A stretch of DNA of 13,402 nucleotides, from NCBI GenBank assembly GCA_965651265.1, contig CBFGRV010000077.1, positions 1-13,402 of the forward strand, given 5' to 3'. The stretch is from CBFGRV01 sp965651265 (GTDB lineage: Bacteria > Bacteroidota > Rhodothermia > Rhodothermales > VXPQ01). The notes beneath the pieces were generated by a model that saw only the letters and a list, made by a program, of their open reading frames with translations, was not told the origin of the DNA and did no database searches. The position numbers were made by a program, and so were the translations under genes. Shown one piece after another: positions 6,619-13,402 of the stretch (positions are counted from its first letter, which is position 1; the number at the start of each line of letters is the position of its first letter).

Positions 6619-7323
6619 ATGCCGGGAGCTCCCAGAATAGCGTGGCACGTTGCAGTGGCTCTCACGTTGCTGATTGCCGCCTGTGGTGGCGATGGAAGCG
6701 ATCCGTCTGGAGACCAAACGCATCGTTTGCCTCACCTCAGCGCACCGCTTGACACCATCCAGATCATCGAGACCACAGCGGATTCGGGTCTGGTTGAGAT
6801 GGCATCCGAGGCGAGCCTGGAGGAGCCGGGTTGGATGTCTCTCAGCATCCGGGGCATTCCGCATCCGAAAGATCTTCGATTTTCACGATACGAGAACCGT
6901 GCCTTCGGATACTCCATCGCATACCCCGACACGCTCTTACGCATGGTTCAGCCGGTCGGCGAGAATCGAGGGATGGAGTTTGCGTCGTCCGACGGCTCGG
7001 TTCGCATGCTCGTCTATGCGGTAGAGGCGTCTACCCGCGAGGATCTGGATGCGCAGTACCGGGCGGCGCTCTCCAATCCAGATGTCGAGGTTACGTATCG
7101 TGCGCGAGACCAGAACTGGTACATCGTTTCCGGTCAGGAAGGGGCGGAGATCTTTTATGAGAAATCTTTCTCCGAGGATGGGGTGCTAAAGACCTTTCGA
7201 ATCGAGTACCCTGCTGCCGAGAAGGCCTACTATGATGCGGTGACGGCGATGATGTCAGCATCCTTTGGGAGCTCTTCGGGCTCGGTCGGTGGCGAAGTGC
7301 GCGACGTGGCCGCCGTTCCTTGA
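6619..7323 (+). CDS. predicted lipoprotein of unknown function
   Basis: A 234-aa protein with a lipoprotein signal: a short hydrophobic stretch (VAVALTLLIA) ending in the lipobox I-A-A-C22. Acidic and Ser/Gly-rich residues follow, so the mature protein should be lipid-anchored. The rest forms one domain at about 85-220, rich in beta-type segments (FGYSIAYP, MEFASSDGSVRMLVYAVE, WYIVSGQEGAEIFYEKSF, FRIEYP). I do not recognise it; the pattern recalls small extracytoplasmic beta-sandwich domains. The ATG at 6619 is the only start that gives a full signal peptide, although no Shine-Dalgarno is visible. It is transcribed divergently from osmC and converges with the PAP2 gene, whose stop is 10 nt away. 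Confidence 0.8.
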   Translation: MPGAPRIAWHVAVALTLLIAACGGDGSDPSGDQTHRLPHLSAPLDTIQIIETTADSGLVEMASEASLEEPGWMSLSIRGIPHPKDLRFSRYENRAFGYSIAYPDTLLRMVQPVGENRGMEFASSDGSVRMLVYAVEASTREDLDAQYRAALSNPDVEVTYRARDQNWYIVSGQEGAEIFYEKSFSEDGVLKTFRIEYPAAEKAYYDAVTAMMSASFGSSSGSVGGEVRDVAAVP

Positions 7324-7333
7324 AGAGGCGCCC

Positions 7334-8161
7334 TCAGTCCAAATTCACGCGCATGTGGAGGCCGACCCCTCCGGGCGTAAGACCCGGCGTGATGTGGATG
7401 CGTGGATCCGGCTCGGCACCCGACACGCGCTGATGGCGCTCCGTAAGAAACCTGGCGGTCAGGTATCCGATCGCCGCACCGGCGACGACGTCCGTCGGCC
7501 AGTGCCGATCTTTGGCGACTCGCGCCAGCGCCGTACCGACCGGGAGCGCCATGAGGGCGTACGATGCCGGCGTGTCATAGTACAGCGCCCAGGGCGTCAC
7601 CAACGCGAACGCCGTGGCGGTGTGACCGGAGGGGAAGGAGGTGTTGCCTGAAAACATCTCGAATTCCCGCGCACCGAGGCCTTCCTCCGGCCGGAAGCGG
7701 CCGAAGGTGTACTTCAGGGCATACATGGAGATGCCGCTATAGATTATGGACTCGAGGGAGGTGAAGGCCGCATCCTGGAACTTCGTGTCGTCCGTAAGGA
7801 GCGAAATAGCGAAGATTCCGGCCGCTGCCGGCGCCACTTTGGGTCCTCCCAGCTCATTGGTGACGCGGAGATAGTCGTGGAAGAGACCACGGTCGGCGGA
7901 CTGCACCCCGTTCAAGACGACGGGGTCGATTTCGGGGCCCGGCAGAAGTAAGGCAGCGCCGCCGGCTGCGATGTAGGGCATGTGCGGACGAACTTCATGG
8001 ACGAGCGCCGCACCATCCTGATAGGTCCACTTCAGGAAGCGATCGGCATTCTGCGCGGATGAGGTTTGCGCCTGCCCGAGAGCGAACAGGAGCAGGCAGA
8101 CCATGCCGACGATGGCTTTGTATGCGTCTGCGCTACGCAGGGGGAGAGAGGGCACACTCAT
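7334..8161 (-). CDS. exported PAP2-family phosphatase
   Basis: A 275-aa protein with an N-terminal signal peptide or anchor (hydrophobic stretch about 16-31, then AQTSSAQNA). It carries the three-part PAP2 catalytic signature: K150-x6-R157-P158 (KYTFGRFRP), P177-S-G-H180, and R214-x5-H220-x3-D224 (ARVAKDRHWPTD). In the last motif the usual Ser before Arg is Ala. H180 and H220 would be the acid/base and nucleophile residues. The family removes phosphate from lipid phosphates such as phosphatidate or undecaprenyl pyrophosphate in the periplasm. Membrane helices are fewer and weaker than in classic lipid phosphatases, so the substrate is uncertain. The start is ATG 8161, with no good ribosome site. 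It sits 214 nt downstream of smc, separated by a likely terminator. Confidence 0.9.
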   Translation of the reverse strand: MSVPSLPLRSADAYKAIVGMVCLLLFALGQAQTSSAQNADRFLKWTYQDGAALVHEVRPHMPYIAAGGAALLLPGPEIDPVVLNGVQSADRGLFHDYLRVTNELGGPKVAPAAAGIFAISLLTDDTKFQDAAFTSLESIIYSGISMYALKYTFGRFRPEEGLGAREFEMFSGNTSFPSGHTATAFALVTPWALYYDTPASYALMALPVGTALARVAKDRHWPTDVVAGAAIGYLTARFLTERHQRVSGAEPDPRIHITPGLTPGGVGLHMRVNLD

Positions 8162-8347
8162 AAGACTACTGCTGGGGTGGGTACTTCGTGCTCACCTAAG
8201 TACAGTAGCAAGAGATATGCCGGGCGGACGTGGGGTTGGATCACAGGGGGACTCGGGATCTCGGCACGCACGAGATGTCTGGGTGGTGTCCGAAATCCCT
8301 TACACACCGCTCAAAACCACAGTGCCAGAAAGGGGTTTCTCGTGCCG

Positions 8348-8377
8348 AAAAAAAGATCGAAGAGAGATTGCGCGATC
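8348..8377 (-). terminator. probable smc terminator
   Basis: On the minus strand GATCG (8377-8373, overlapping the smc stop codon) can pair with CGATC (8359-8355) across a 13-nt loop, followed by seven T (8354-8348). The stem is only 5 bp, so the T-tract and the position are the stronger evidence. Confidence 0.45.
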
Positions 8378-11300
8378 AGGCGGCTTCGCGGGAGGCCTGC
8401 CGGTCCACGATGCGAACGGCTTCGTCGAAACGAACACCGACCAGGCGCGAGACGCCCTGCTCCTGCATGGTGATGCCGTAGAGTCGATCGGCAGCCTGCA
8501 TGGTGAGCTTGTTGTGCGTCACGAGGATGAACTGGGTGTCGGCGGCGAACTGTCGGATGAGCCGCATGAAGCGCTCCACGTTGGCATCATCGAGTGGGGC
8601 ATCGACCTCATCCAGAATGCAGAATGGGCTCGGTTTTACAAGGTAGATTCCGAAGAGCAGGGCAATGGCAGTGAGGGTCTTCTCGCCGCCGGAGAGCTGT
8701 GAGATGGTGCTGGGTCGCTTACCGCGCGGGCGAGCCTTGATTTCGATGGCCGACTCGAGGGGATCATTGGGATCTTCGAGCTCGAGATCGGCAGCGGCTT
8801 CCGCGCCGAAGAGGTCCGTAAAGATGCGTTGGAAATTACTTCGAATCAGCTCGAACGTCTCCAGGAAGCGTTCGGAAGCCGTCGTGTTAATCTCTCGGAT
8901 AGTCTCCAGCAGCGTTCGCTCAGCCCGCTCGAGATCCTCCTGCTGCTGCATTAGAAAATCGAGCCGCTCCTTCTCTTCTTCGTAGGCCTCCAGGGCCAGC
9001 TCGTTTACGCCGCCCAGGGAGCGTAGACTTTGCCGCAGCTCGCCGACGCGCGAACGTGCGGAACGCTCATCGAAATCGTCGGGGATCGGAATGGATTGCT
9101 GCTCGACGGCTACGGGAAGATCGATGCTAAATTCCTCCTGGATGTGCTCGACGAGGTCGGCGGAGCGGGTTTGCACCTCGGCGAGGCGCACGTTGCGCAG
9201 GTTCTCCTCGCGGAGGAGCTGCTCACGACTGCGCCGGATACCCCTGAGCTCGGACTCCACGTTGCTGATGGCTTCGCGCGTCTGCCGAACCGCTTCGTCG
9301 GCGTAGGCCACCGCTTCTTCGAGCTCGTTTCTCCGGCCTTCGAGCAGCTTCCAGGCATCGCGTGTCTCCTCGAGGCGGCTGCGGGATGCCTCGATGGTGG
9401 CGTCGAGCTCGGTCATCAGGCGACTCCGCTCCTCGGTGCGGTCACGCAGCTCGCTGATTTCCCGACGCGTACGATCGAGGTCGCGCGAGAGATTTTCATG
9501 CTCGTTGCGCGCCTGAAGGGCATGAATGTTGGCCTCGTTCAGAGCGGCGGCCGACTCGCGGGTTTCGTTATCGGCGACTTCGAAGGAGGCTCGTGCCTCT
9601 TCTACCTGGGCCGACGTGGAATCGAGCCTGGCAGTGGCGACCTCTACAGCCTGTTCGAGTCGCCGGACCTCATCGAGGATGTTGCCGCGATCACGAAGAG
9701 CCTGGTCGCGACGTTCCTCGAGCTCGGAAGCGCGATTGACGGCCGCTTCGAGCTCATAGGATGCGCGATCGGCGAGCTTCTCGAGGTCGTGCACCCGTCT
9801 CCGCGCCTCCGCAAGCGAGGACTCTAGCTGCTCGATCGGGACATCGAGCAGGTTCTGGCGAAGCCGAGTTTCTTCCTCGATGGCTCGCTTCGCCTCCTCG
9901 GTTGCAGTCGCGAGCTCGACTCGCGTTCGCTCCAGTTGCTCGCGCCGCCCCAACCGATTGCCGACCGCGGACGGGGTATCCTGGCGCCCACCCGCGTGGA
10001 CCATGCCGTAAGCATCCACCCATTCGCCTGAGGGCGTGAAATAGCGGGCGCTCCCGCCTGCTTTAGCAGCCAACGCTTCGGCACGTTCGAGCGTGTCGAC
10101 GAGATAGGCGCCCTGAAGGAGGAGGTCAGCGAGAGGATCGTATTGCGGATTCGTTGTGCGGACGAGCTCACGCAACGGCTTCACTCCTACGGAAGGCCGG
10201 GTCGCCGCTGTTCCGGAGACTCGACTAAGGACGATGAACGTAGCCCGTCCCTGCTCATCCGCGCGGAGTTTCGCGATGGCCCGGTGTGCATCGGCGTCGG
10301 TGTGTACGACGATGCATCCGGAATACGACCCGAGAGCGGCATCAAGCGCGAGCCGGTGTGCATCGTCACACGCCAGTACATCGGCTACGGTCGTGAACCG
10401 ATCGGCGGCCCAGTCACTGGAGGCGAGGTACTGGACGGCTCCGGAGAGGTCCTCGTATGAGCTCAGCATGCTCTCGAGTAGCTGTACCTCAGCATTCAGG
10501 GCATCCCGCCGTCTTTCCGTCGACCTCACACGCTCCGATGCTTGATCGATGCGCGTCTGGAGAGCATCTCGCTCCGCCATCGCGGCCTGGAGCGCTTCTT
10601 GCGCCGCTTGAAGTGACGCATTGGCCTCTTCTCTATCCTTTTCGGTCAGCGACGCGCGGTCCTGTAGTTCAACCACGTCCGCCTGCAGATGCTCGATCTG
10701 CGACGTGGTTCGGGCAATGTCTGCGTCGAGAAGCTCCTGCCGATTCAAGGCTCGATCCAGCGCGCGGCGTTGCTCCGTGCGACGAGTCTCGAGGGAGCGC
10801 TGTTCATCGATGAGATTCTGGAGAGCCTGATGGAGCTCTTCCGTGGCCGCACGGCGCGACTCGTGCTCGGCGCGGGCATCATCGAGCCGACGAGCAGCTT
10901 CCTCTAGGCGTGGCTGTGCATCCTCGAGAGCAGCCTGCAGCTTCACCCGTTCCGCTTCCAGAGCCGCCGAACGAGCGAAGGCCGCTTCCTGATCCTGTCG
11001 GGTGCGTTCCAACTCGCGGCGTGATGCCTCGAGCCGTTCCTCGGCGAGACGCCGTTCGGTCTCCAGCGTACGGACCTCGTCGAGATGCTGCTCGAGTTTC
11101 GAGCGGTGCACGGCAAGCTCCTCCTCCCGCCGCCGAAGTTCTTCCCGAAGGCGCGCCAGCGACGCATCTTCGCGCGTTTCAGCGGAAGAAGCCTTCGTCG
11201 ATTCGTTCTGTAGCGTGGCGATTTCCTGCTCGAGTTCCGCTCGGCGCTGGGAAAGGCGAATAAATTCCACGGCGGCCAGAGCCAACTCGAGTTGATGGAG

Positions 11301-11963
11301 CTCCGCTGCGACTTCCTTGTATCGCTCCGCTTTTCGCGCCTGTCGCTGCAGGCTCCTGACCTGTTTTCCGATTTCTTCGGTCAGGTCGCGAATTCGAGTG
11401 AGGTCGGCCTGCGTGCCGTCGAGCTTATTGAGCGTCTGGCGACGTCGCAGCTTGTAGCGGGTGATTCCGGCAGCCTCCTCGAAAAGCCGTCGCCTGTCTT
11501 CGGCGTTCTCGGACAGGATCTCATCGACCATCTTGAGCTCGATGACCGAATAAGCGCCTGCACCCATCCCGGTATCCATGAACAGATCCGTGATGTCCTT
11601 CAGGCGGCACTGCACGCCGTTCATGAGATACTCCGAGTCACCGGACCGGTAAAGGCGACGGCCCAGCTCGACTTCCGAATATTCGGTCGGAAGTACTCCC
11701 CTGTTATTCTCGATGGTGAGCAGGACCTCCGACATCCCCAGGGGCTTGCGCTTTGAGGTACCGTTGAAGATCACATTCTCCATCTTGTCGGAGCGGAGGA
11801 TGCGAGCGCGCTGCTCACCGATTACCCAGCGAACGGCATCGACGATGTTGGATTTCCCGCATCCATTCGGGCCCACGATGGCCGTAATGCCCGGGTCGAA
11901 ATGCAGAACGGTCCGCTCGGCAAAGCTCTTGAATCCGTGCAGCTCGAGCTTACTTAGATACAT
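8376..11963 (-). CDS. smc: chromosome segregation/condensation ATPase SMC
   Basis: A 1195-aa protein, the normal length for bacterial SMC, which forms a dimeric ring with ScpA/ScpB to organise and segregate the chromosome. The N-terminal ATPase half carries Walker A G31PNGCGKSN. A long coiled coil follows at about 170-500, then a globular hinge at about 503-668 (YEDLSGAVQYL through YGMVHAGGR), and a returning coiled coil at about 670-1030. The C-terminal ATPase half has the ABC signature LSGGEK (from residue 1090), Walker B FCILDEVDAP (1114-1123) and the switch histidine region ILVTHNK. All ATPase motifs are intact. The ATG at 11963 (MYLSKLELHGFKSFA) matches the conserved SMC N terminus; the region just upstream lacks a clear Shine-Dalgarno. 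No ftsY or scp gene is nearby. Confidence 0.98.
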   Translation of the reverse strand: MYLSKLELHGFKSFAERTVLHFDPGITAIVGPNGCGKSNIVDAVRWVIGEQRARILRSDKMENVIFNGTSKRKPLGMSEVLLTIENNRGVLPTEYSEVELGRRLYRSGDSEYLMNGVQCRLKDITDLFMDTGMGAGAYSVIELKMVDEILSENAEDRRRLFEEAAGITRYKLRRRQTLNKLDGTQADLTRIRDLTEEIGKQVRSLQRQARKAERYKEVAAELHQLELALAAVEFIRLSQRRAELEQEIATLQNESTKASSAETREDASLARLREELRRREEELAVHRSKLEQHLDEVRTLETERRLAEERLEASRRELERTRQDQEAAFARSAALEAERVKLQAALEDAQPRLEEAARRLDDARAEHESRRAATEELHQALQNLIDEQRSLETRRTEQRRALDRALNRQELLDADIARTTSQIEHLQADVVELQDRASLTEKDREEANASLQAAQEALQAAMAERDALQTRIDQASERVRSTERRRDALNAEVQLLESMLSSYEDLSGAVQYLASSDWAADRFTTVADVLACDDAHRLALDAALGSYSGCIVVHTDADAHRAIAKLRADEQGRATFIVLSRVSGTAATRPSVGVKPLRELVRTTNPQYDPLADLLLQGAYLVDTLERAEALAAKAGGSARYFTPSGEWVDAYGMVHAGGRQDTPSAVGNRLGRREQLERTRVELATATEEAKRAIEEETRLRQNLLDVPIEQLESSLAEARRRVHDLEKLADRASYELEAAVNRASELEERRDQALRDRGNILDEVRRLEQAVEVATARLDSTSAQVEEARASFEVADNETRESAAALNEANIHALQARNEHENLSRDLDRTRREISELRDRTEERSRLMTELDATIEASRSRLEETRDAWKLLEGRRNELEEAVAYADEAVRQTREAISNVESELRGIRRSREQLLREENLRNVRLAEVQTRSADLVEHIQEEFSIDLPVAVEQQSIPIPDDFDERSARSRVGELRQSLRSLGGVNELALEAYEEEKERLDFLMQQQEDLERAERTLLETIREINTTASERFLETFELIRSNFQRIFTDLFGAEAAADLELEDPNDPLESAIEIKARPRGKRPSTISQLSGGEKTLTAIALLFGIYLVKPSPFCILDEVDAPLDDANVERFMRLIRQFAADTQFILVTHNKLTMQAADRLYGITMQEQGVSRLVGVRFDEAVRIVDRQASREAA

Positions 11964-12019
11964 ACGTCCGAGGGGGAGCTAACTGGGTCTGGAAGCGGGC
12001 CAGATGCAAGGTCAGCGAC

Positions 12020-12048
12020 AATAAACATCTTTGAAAGCCGTTTTGCAA
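12020..12048 (-). promoter_or_regulatory. candidate smc promoter
   Basis: On the minus strand TTGCAA (12048-12043) and TTTATT (12025-12020) are 17 nt apart, each matching four of six sigma-70 consensus positions. Transcription would start near 12013, about 50 nt before the smc ATG. It is the best such pair in the upstream region, but it is unproven. Confidence 0.35.
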
Positions 12049-12054
12049 CCGATC

Positions 12055-12063
12055 TTATCCACA
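12055..12063 (+). promoter_or_regulatory. perfect DnaA-box sequence upstream of smc
   Basis: TTATCCACA matches the strict DnaA-box consensus and sits 6 nt beyond the candidate smc -35 element. A one-mismatch copy in the opposite orientation (TGAGGATAA) is at 12167-12175. Two sites 100 nt apart without an AT-rich unwinding region do not make a replication origin; DnaA control of smc, or chance, is more likely. Confidence 0.35.
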
Positions 12064-12260
12064 CGAAACCTCCTATTTGCGCCTGGCTTTTGCTCTGGAA
12101 AAACAACGACGTAGAGCCGAGGTTCACGTCTGGGTTGCCGTTATTGCGAGGAGTGACTGAGGAGGCTGAGGATAAAGAATCGTCGGCCGGCATGGAGAAT
12201 ATGAGCCCGTCGTCTCGACGAGGCTACTCGAGTGTGGAACGAAATTGGCAGGGCACAAAA

Positions 12261-12284
12261 TCATGCCGCCCGTAACCGGCATGA
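12261..12284. other. perfect 8-bp hairpin (first of four)
   Basis: TCATGCCG (12261-12268) pairs perfectly with CGGCATGA (12277-12284) across an 8-nt loop. No T-tract follows, so it is not a terminator. It may be the 5' element of the structured RNA proposed downstream, or an operator-like inverted repeat. Confidence 0.5.
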
Positions 12285-12348
12285 AGAGATCTCGTAACGA
12301 ACGAAAGCTGCGACAACAAGGAGCCCTCCGACCCTATAGAATCTCAGA

Positions 12349-12478
12349 ATCTTGAAAACAGACGGGGTGGTGCCCGTCTGGGCATCTCTCAGAGATTACC
12401 TCCTCTGAGAGTGTGTGCCACAGAAAAAGGCCTCGCGTGCAACAACAGGAGCCAAAGCACGCCGGGCCTTTTTCTTTT
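12349..12478 (+). ncRNA. candidate structured non-coding RNA, unknown class
   Basis: Three hairpins stand almost back to back. The first has arms 12359-12366/12373-12380 (8 bp perfect, 6-nt loop). The second has arms 12386-12394/12403-12411 (9 bp perfect, 8-nt loop), extended by GGCA/TGCC at 12381-12384/12416-12419. The third has arms 12424-12440/12457-12473 and ends in a T-tract. A -10-like TAGAAT (5 of 6) at 12337-12342 would place the transcript start near 12349, giving an RNA of about 130 nt; no good -35 is seen. I see no match to tmRNA, SRP RNA, RNase P, 6S or a tRNA T-loop. The strand is favoured by the longer T-run on the + side, but both strands can fold. It may instead be the leader of the broken gene downstream. 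Confidence 0.4.
12424..12478 (+). terminator. strong intrinsic terminator, possibly bidirectional
   Basis: A 17-bp stem (12424-12440 with 12457-12473) has one C-C mismatch and one G-T pair around a 16-nt loop. The + side continues with TTTTTCTTTT (12469-12478), and the five A at the stem base make a T5 run on the minus strand too. No intact gene ends just before it on either strand. Confidence 0.8.
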
Positions 12479-12568
12479 GAACGGGCCACGATTTCTCCCC
12501 TTGTCGGATAGGAAGCCCGTGCGTACGCTACTCCGTCGACGAAAGCCTACTCCAGTGTCCACGATTGA

Positions 12569-13096
12569 ATGCGCCCCCTGATCCTTTTCTTTCTGGCGCT
12601 ACTTGCGAGCACGCAAATCGCCGCGGCGCAGCAGCAGCGGCCCTGCGACATGCCCGAGGGGCCGGCAATTCGATTTTTGGCTTGGTGAATGGGATCTCTC
12701 GTGGCCCGGTGGCCAGGGCGGAACGCCGGAAGGCGAGGAGGGGTGCGGGACCAATGTCATCACGAAGATTCTGGATGAATGCGTGATCCAGGAAAATTTT
12801 TAGCTCACCGGGGTTCACCGGGATGAGCGTCTCAATGCTCAAGCGGCAGACCGGCAAGCGGCATCAGACCTGGGTCGATTCGCAGGGAGGGTATCTGACC
12901 CTTGCAGGCGAGTTTCGGGATGGGATCATGGAGCTCCGCACGGAGCCGTTTACGAACCCGGCCGGAGAAGAGCAGATTAACCGCATGATCTGGACGAACA
13001 TCGAGCAGGATTCTCTGATCTGGCGATGGCAGCGGTCGCTCGAATGCGGGAGAGACAAGGGACGATTTATGGGTGATCCGCTACCGGCGTAAATAG
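12569..13096 (+). pseudogene. exported small protein gene (DUF1579-like), three frameshifts
   Basis: Three adjacent frames together encode one protein. The first frame (12569 on) gives a signal peptide, MRPLILFFLALLASTQIAAA, then QQQRPCDMPEG. The second gives RQFDFWLGEWDLSWPGGQG up to CVIQENF. The third gives GFTGMSVSM, HQTWVDSQGGYL, GEFRDGIMEL and WRWQRSL. The fourth, back in the first frame, gives DDLWVIRYRRK and a stop at 13094-13096. Removing one base at each of GGGG (12658-12661), TTTTT (12797-12801) and AA (13043-13044) restores a single frame of about 174 residues. The F-D-F-W-L-G-x-W and QTWVDxQGGYL motifs recall small secreted DUF1579-like proteins of unknown function. Two positions where I expect Trp are Arg, which also suggests decay. 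Sequencing indels are the main alternative. Confidence 0.75.
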
Positions 13097-13402
13097 CTCC
13101 GTGATGACGAGCAATCGAGTTCGTCCGTGAACGCGATTGTTCGGAAATGAACGAAATGAGGGAAAATCAGCGGCGTAGACACATCGGGGCGTAACCCGGG
13201 ACATAATTTGAACGTCCTGTGAACGGGGACTGAGCCCAACTTGGTTGGACTCGCGTTCTCACAACGACACCGCTCGTCTGCGCCTTTAATCGCCGGATGA
13301 CCTTCCGATGATGCGAGCGGGAGAAGGCTCGGCAGCCTAGCTGTCGGGCCTTAGTCGTAGGATCGTGCGGGATGGACGGCTCAAGCGGCGTCCTGGTTCG
13401 CT
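13097..13402. other. 306-nt stretch with no recognised gene
   Basis: All six frames are broken by frequent stops, and no family motif, tRNA or strong terminator is seen. The only structure noted is a weak interrupted hairpin around 13231-13251. It may be the spacer before a gene outside the window, or further decayed sequence. Confidence 0.4.

Larger units (their letters stand above)
11964..12568. other. 605-nt non-coding region between smc and the broken gene
   Basis: No convincing protein gene is seen on either strand; the open frames are short and unlike proteins. The smc-proximal part holds the candidate smc promoter and DnaA box. The middle (12138-12180) has a stretch resembling dispersed intergenic repeats. 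From 12261 on there are four strong hairpins, the last with a T-tract. The final 90 nt before the broken gene show no strong promoter. Confidence 0.6.

Noticed and set aside
7321..7340. GAGG/CCTC inverted repeat between the lipoprotein and PAP2 stops
   Set aside because: A 4-bp stem without any T-run is too weak to call a terminator.
9030..9827. 265-codon + strand open frame opposite smc
   Set aside because: It lies wholly within the coding region of smc, in the second coiled coil and nearby segments, whose regular codon pattern produces long antisense frames.
12001..12180. Replication origin suggested by the DnaA box
   Set aside because: Only one perfect and one near-match site, no box cluster, no AT-rich unwinding stretch, and no dnaA/dnaN neighbour.
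11954..12193. 79-codon minus-strand frame upstream of smc
   Set aside because: It overlaps the smc start, spans the candidate promoter and DnaA box, and reads like translated intergenic sequence.
13097..13402. Possible tRNA (GTTCAAAT on the minus strand near 13208)
   Set aside because: The flanking bases do not form a 5-bp T-arm, and no acceptor or anticodon stem can be built around it.

Overview
The window looks like a chromosomal segment of a free-living aerobic, Gram-negative-type bacterium of moderately high GC. It carries a haem-copper terminal oxidase cluster, exported proteins with signal peptides and a lipobox, and a full-length bacterial SMC. The oxidase genes, with two tiny membrane proteins between them (one with a C-x2-C-W-G motif), resemble clusters I recall from Gemmatimonadota, Acidobacteriota and Verrucomicrobiota. 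That placement is inference and no taxonomic marker gene is present.

Layout. (1) 1-3404, + strand: an oxidase operon, ordered subunit I (5' end outside the window), III, IV, a 68-aa two-helix protein, a 100-aa C-x2-C membrane protein, and subunit II last. (2) 3419-6450, - strand: osmC, metZ and a tandem-DoxX protein, read in that order; osmC and metZ overlap by 8 nt. A strong intrinsic terminator lies in the putative 5' leader, 22 nt before the osmC start. (3) 6619-7323, + strand: a lipoprotein of unknown function. (4) 7334-8161, - strand: an exported PAP2-family phosphatase. (5) 8376-11963, - strand: smc, with a candidate promoter and an adjacent perfect DnaA-box sequence upstream. (6) 11964-12568: a 605-nt non-coding stretch with four strong hairpins, the last a 17-bp stem with T-tract, i.e. 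a candidate structured RNA. (7) 12569-13096, + strand: a small exported protein gene broken by three single-base frameshifts, each repairable by removing one base. (8) 13097-13402: no gene recognised.

How it works together: the oxidase transfers electrons from cytochrome c, or another periplasmic donor, to oxygen and conserves energy. Its subunit I keeps all visible metal ligands but has isoleucine where the K-channel lysine normally sits. The osmC-metZ-doxX block joins thiol/peroxide chemistry, sulfur assimilation into homocysteine and a membrane redox-type protein. The least explained parts are the hairpin cluster at 12261-12473, the leader terminator before osmC, and the K-channel change. 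No CRISPR array, tRNA, rRNA, transposase or phage gene was seen.
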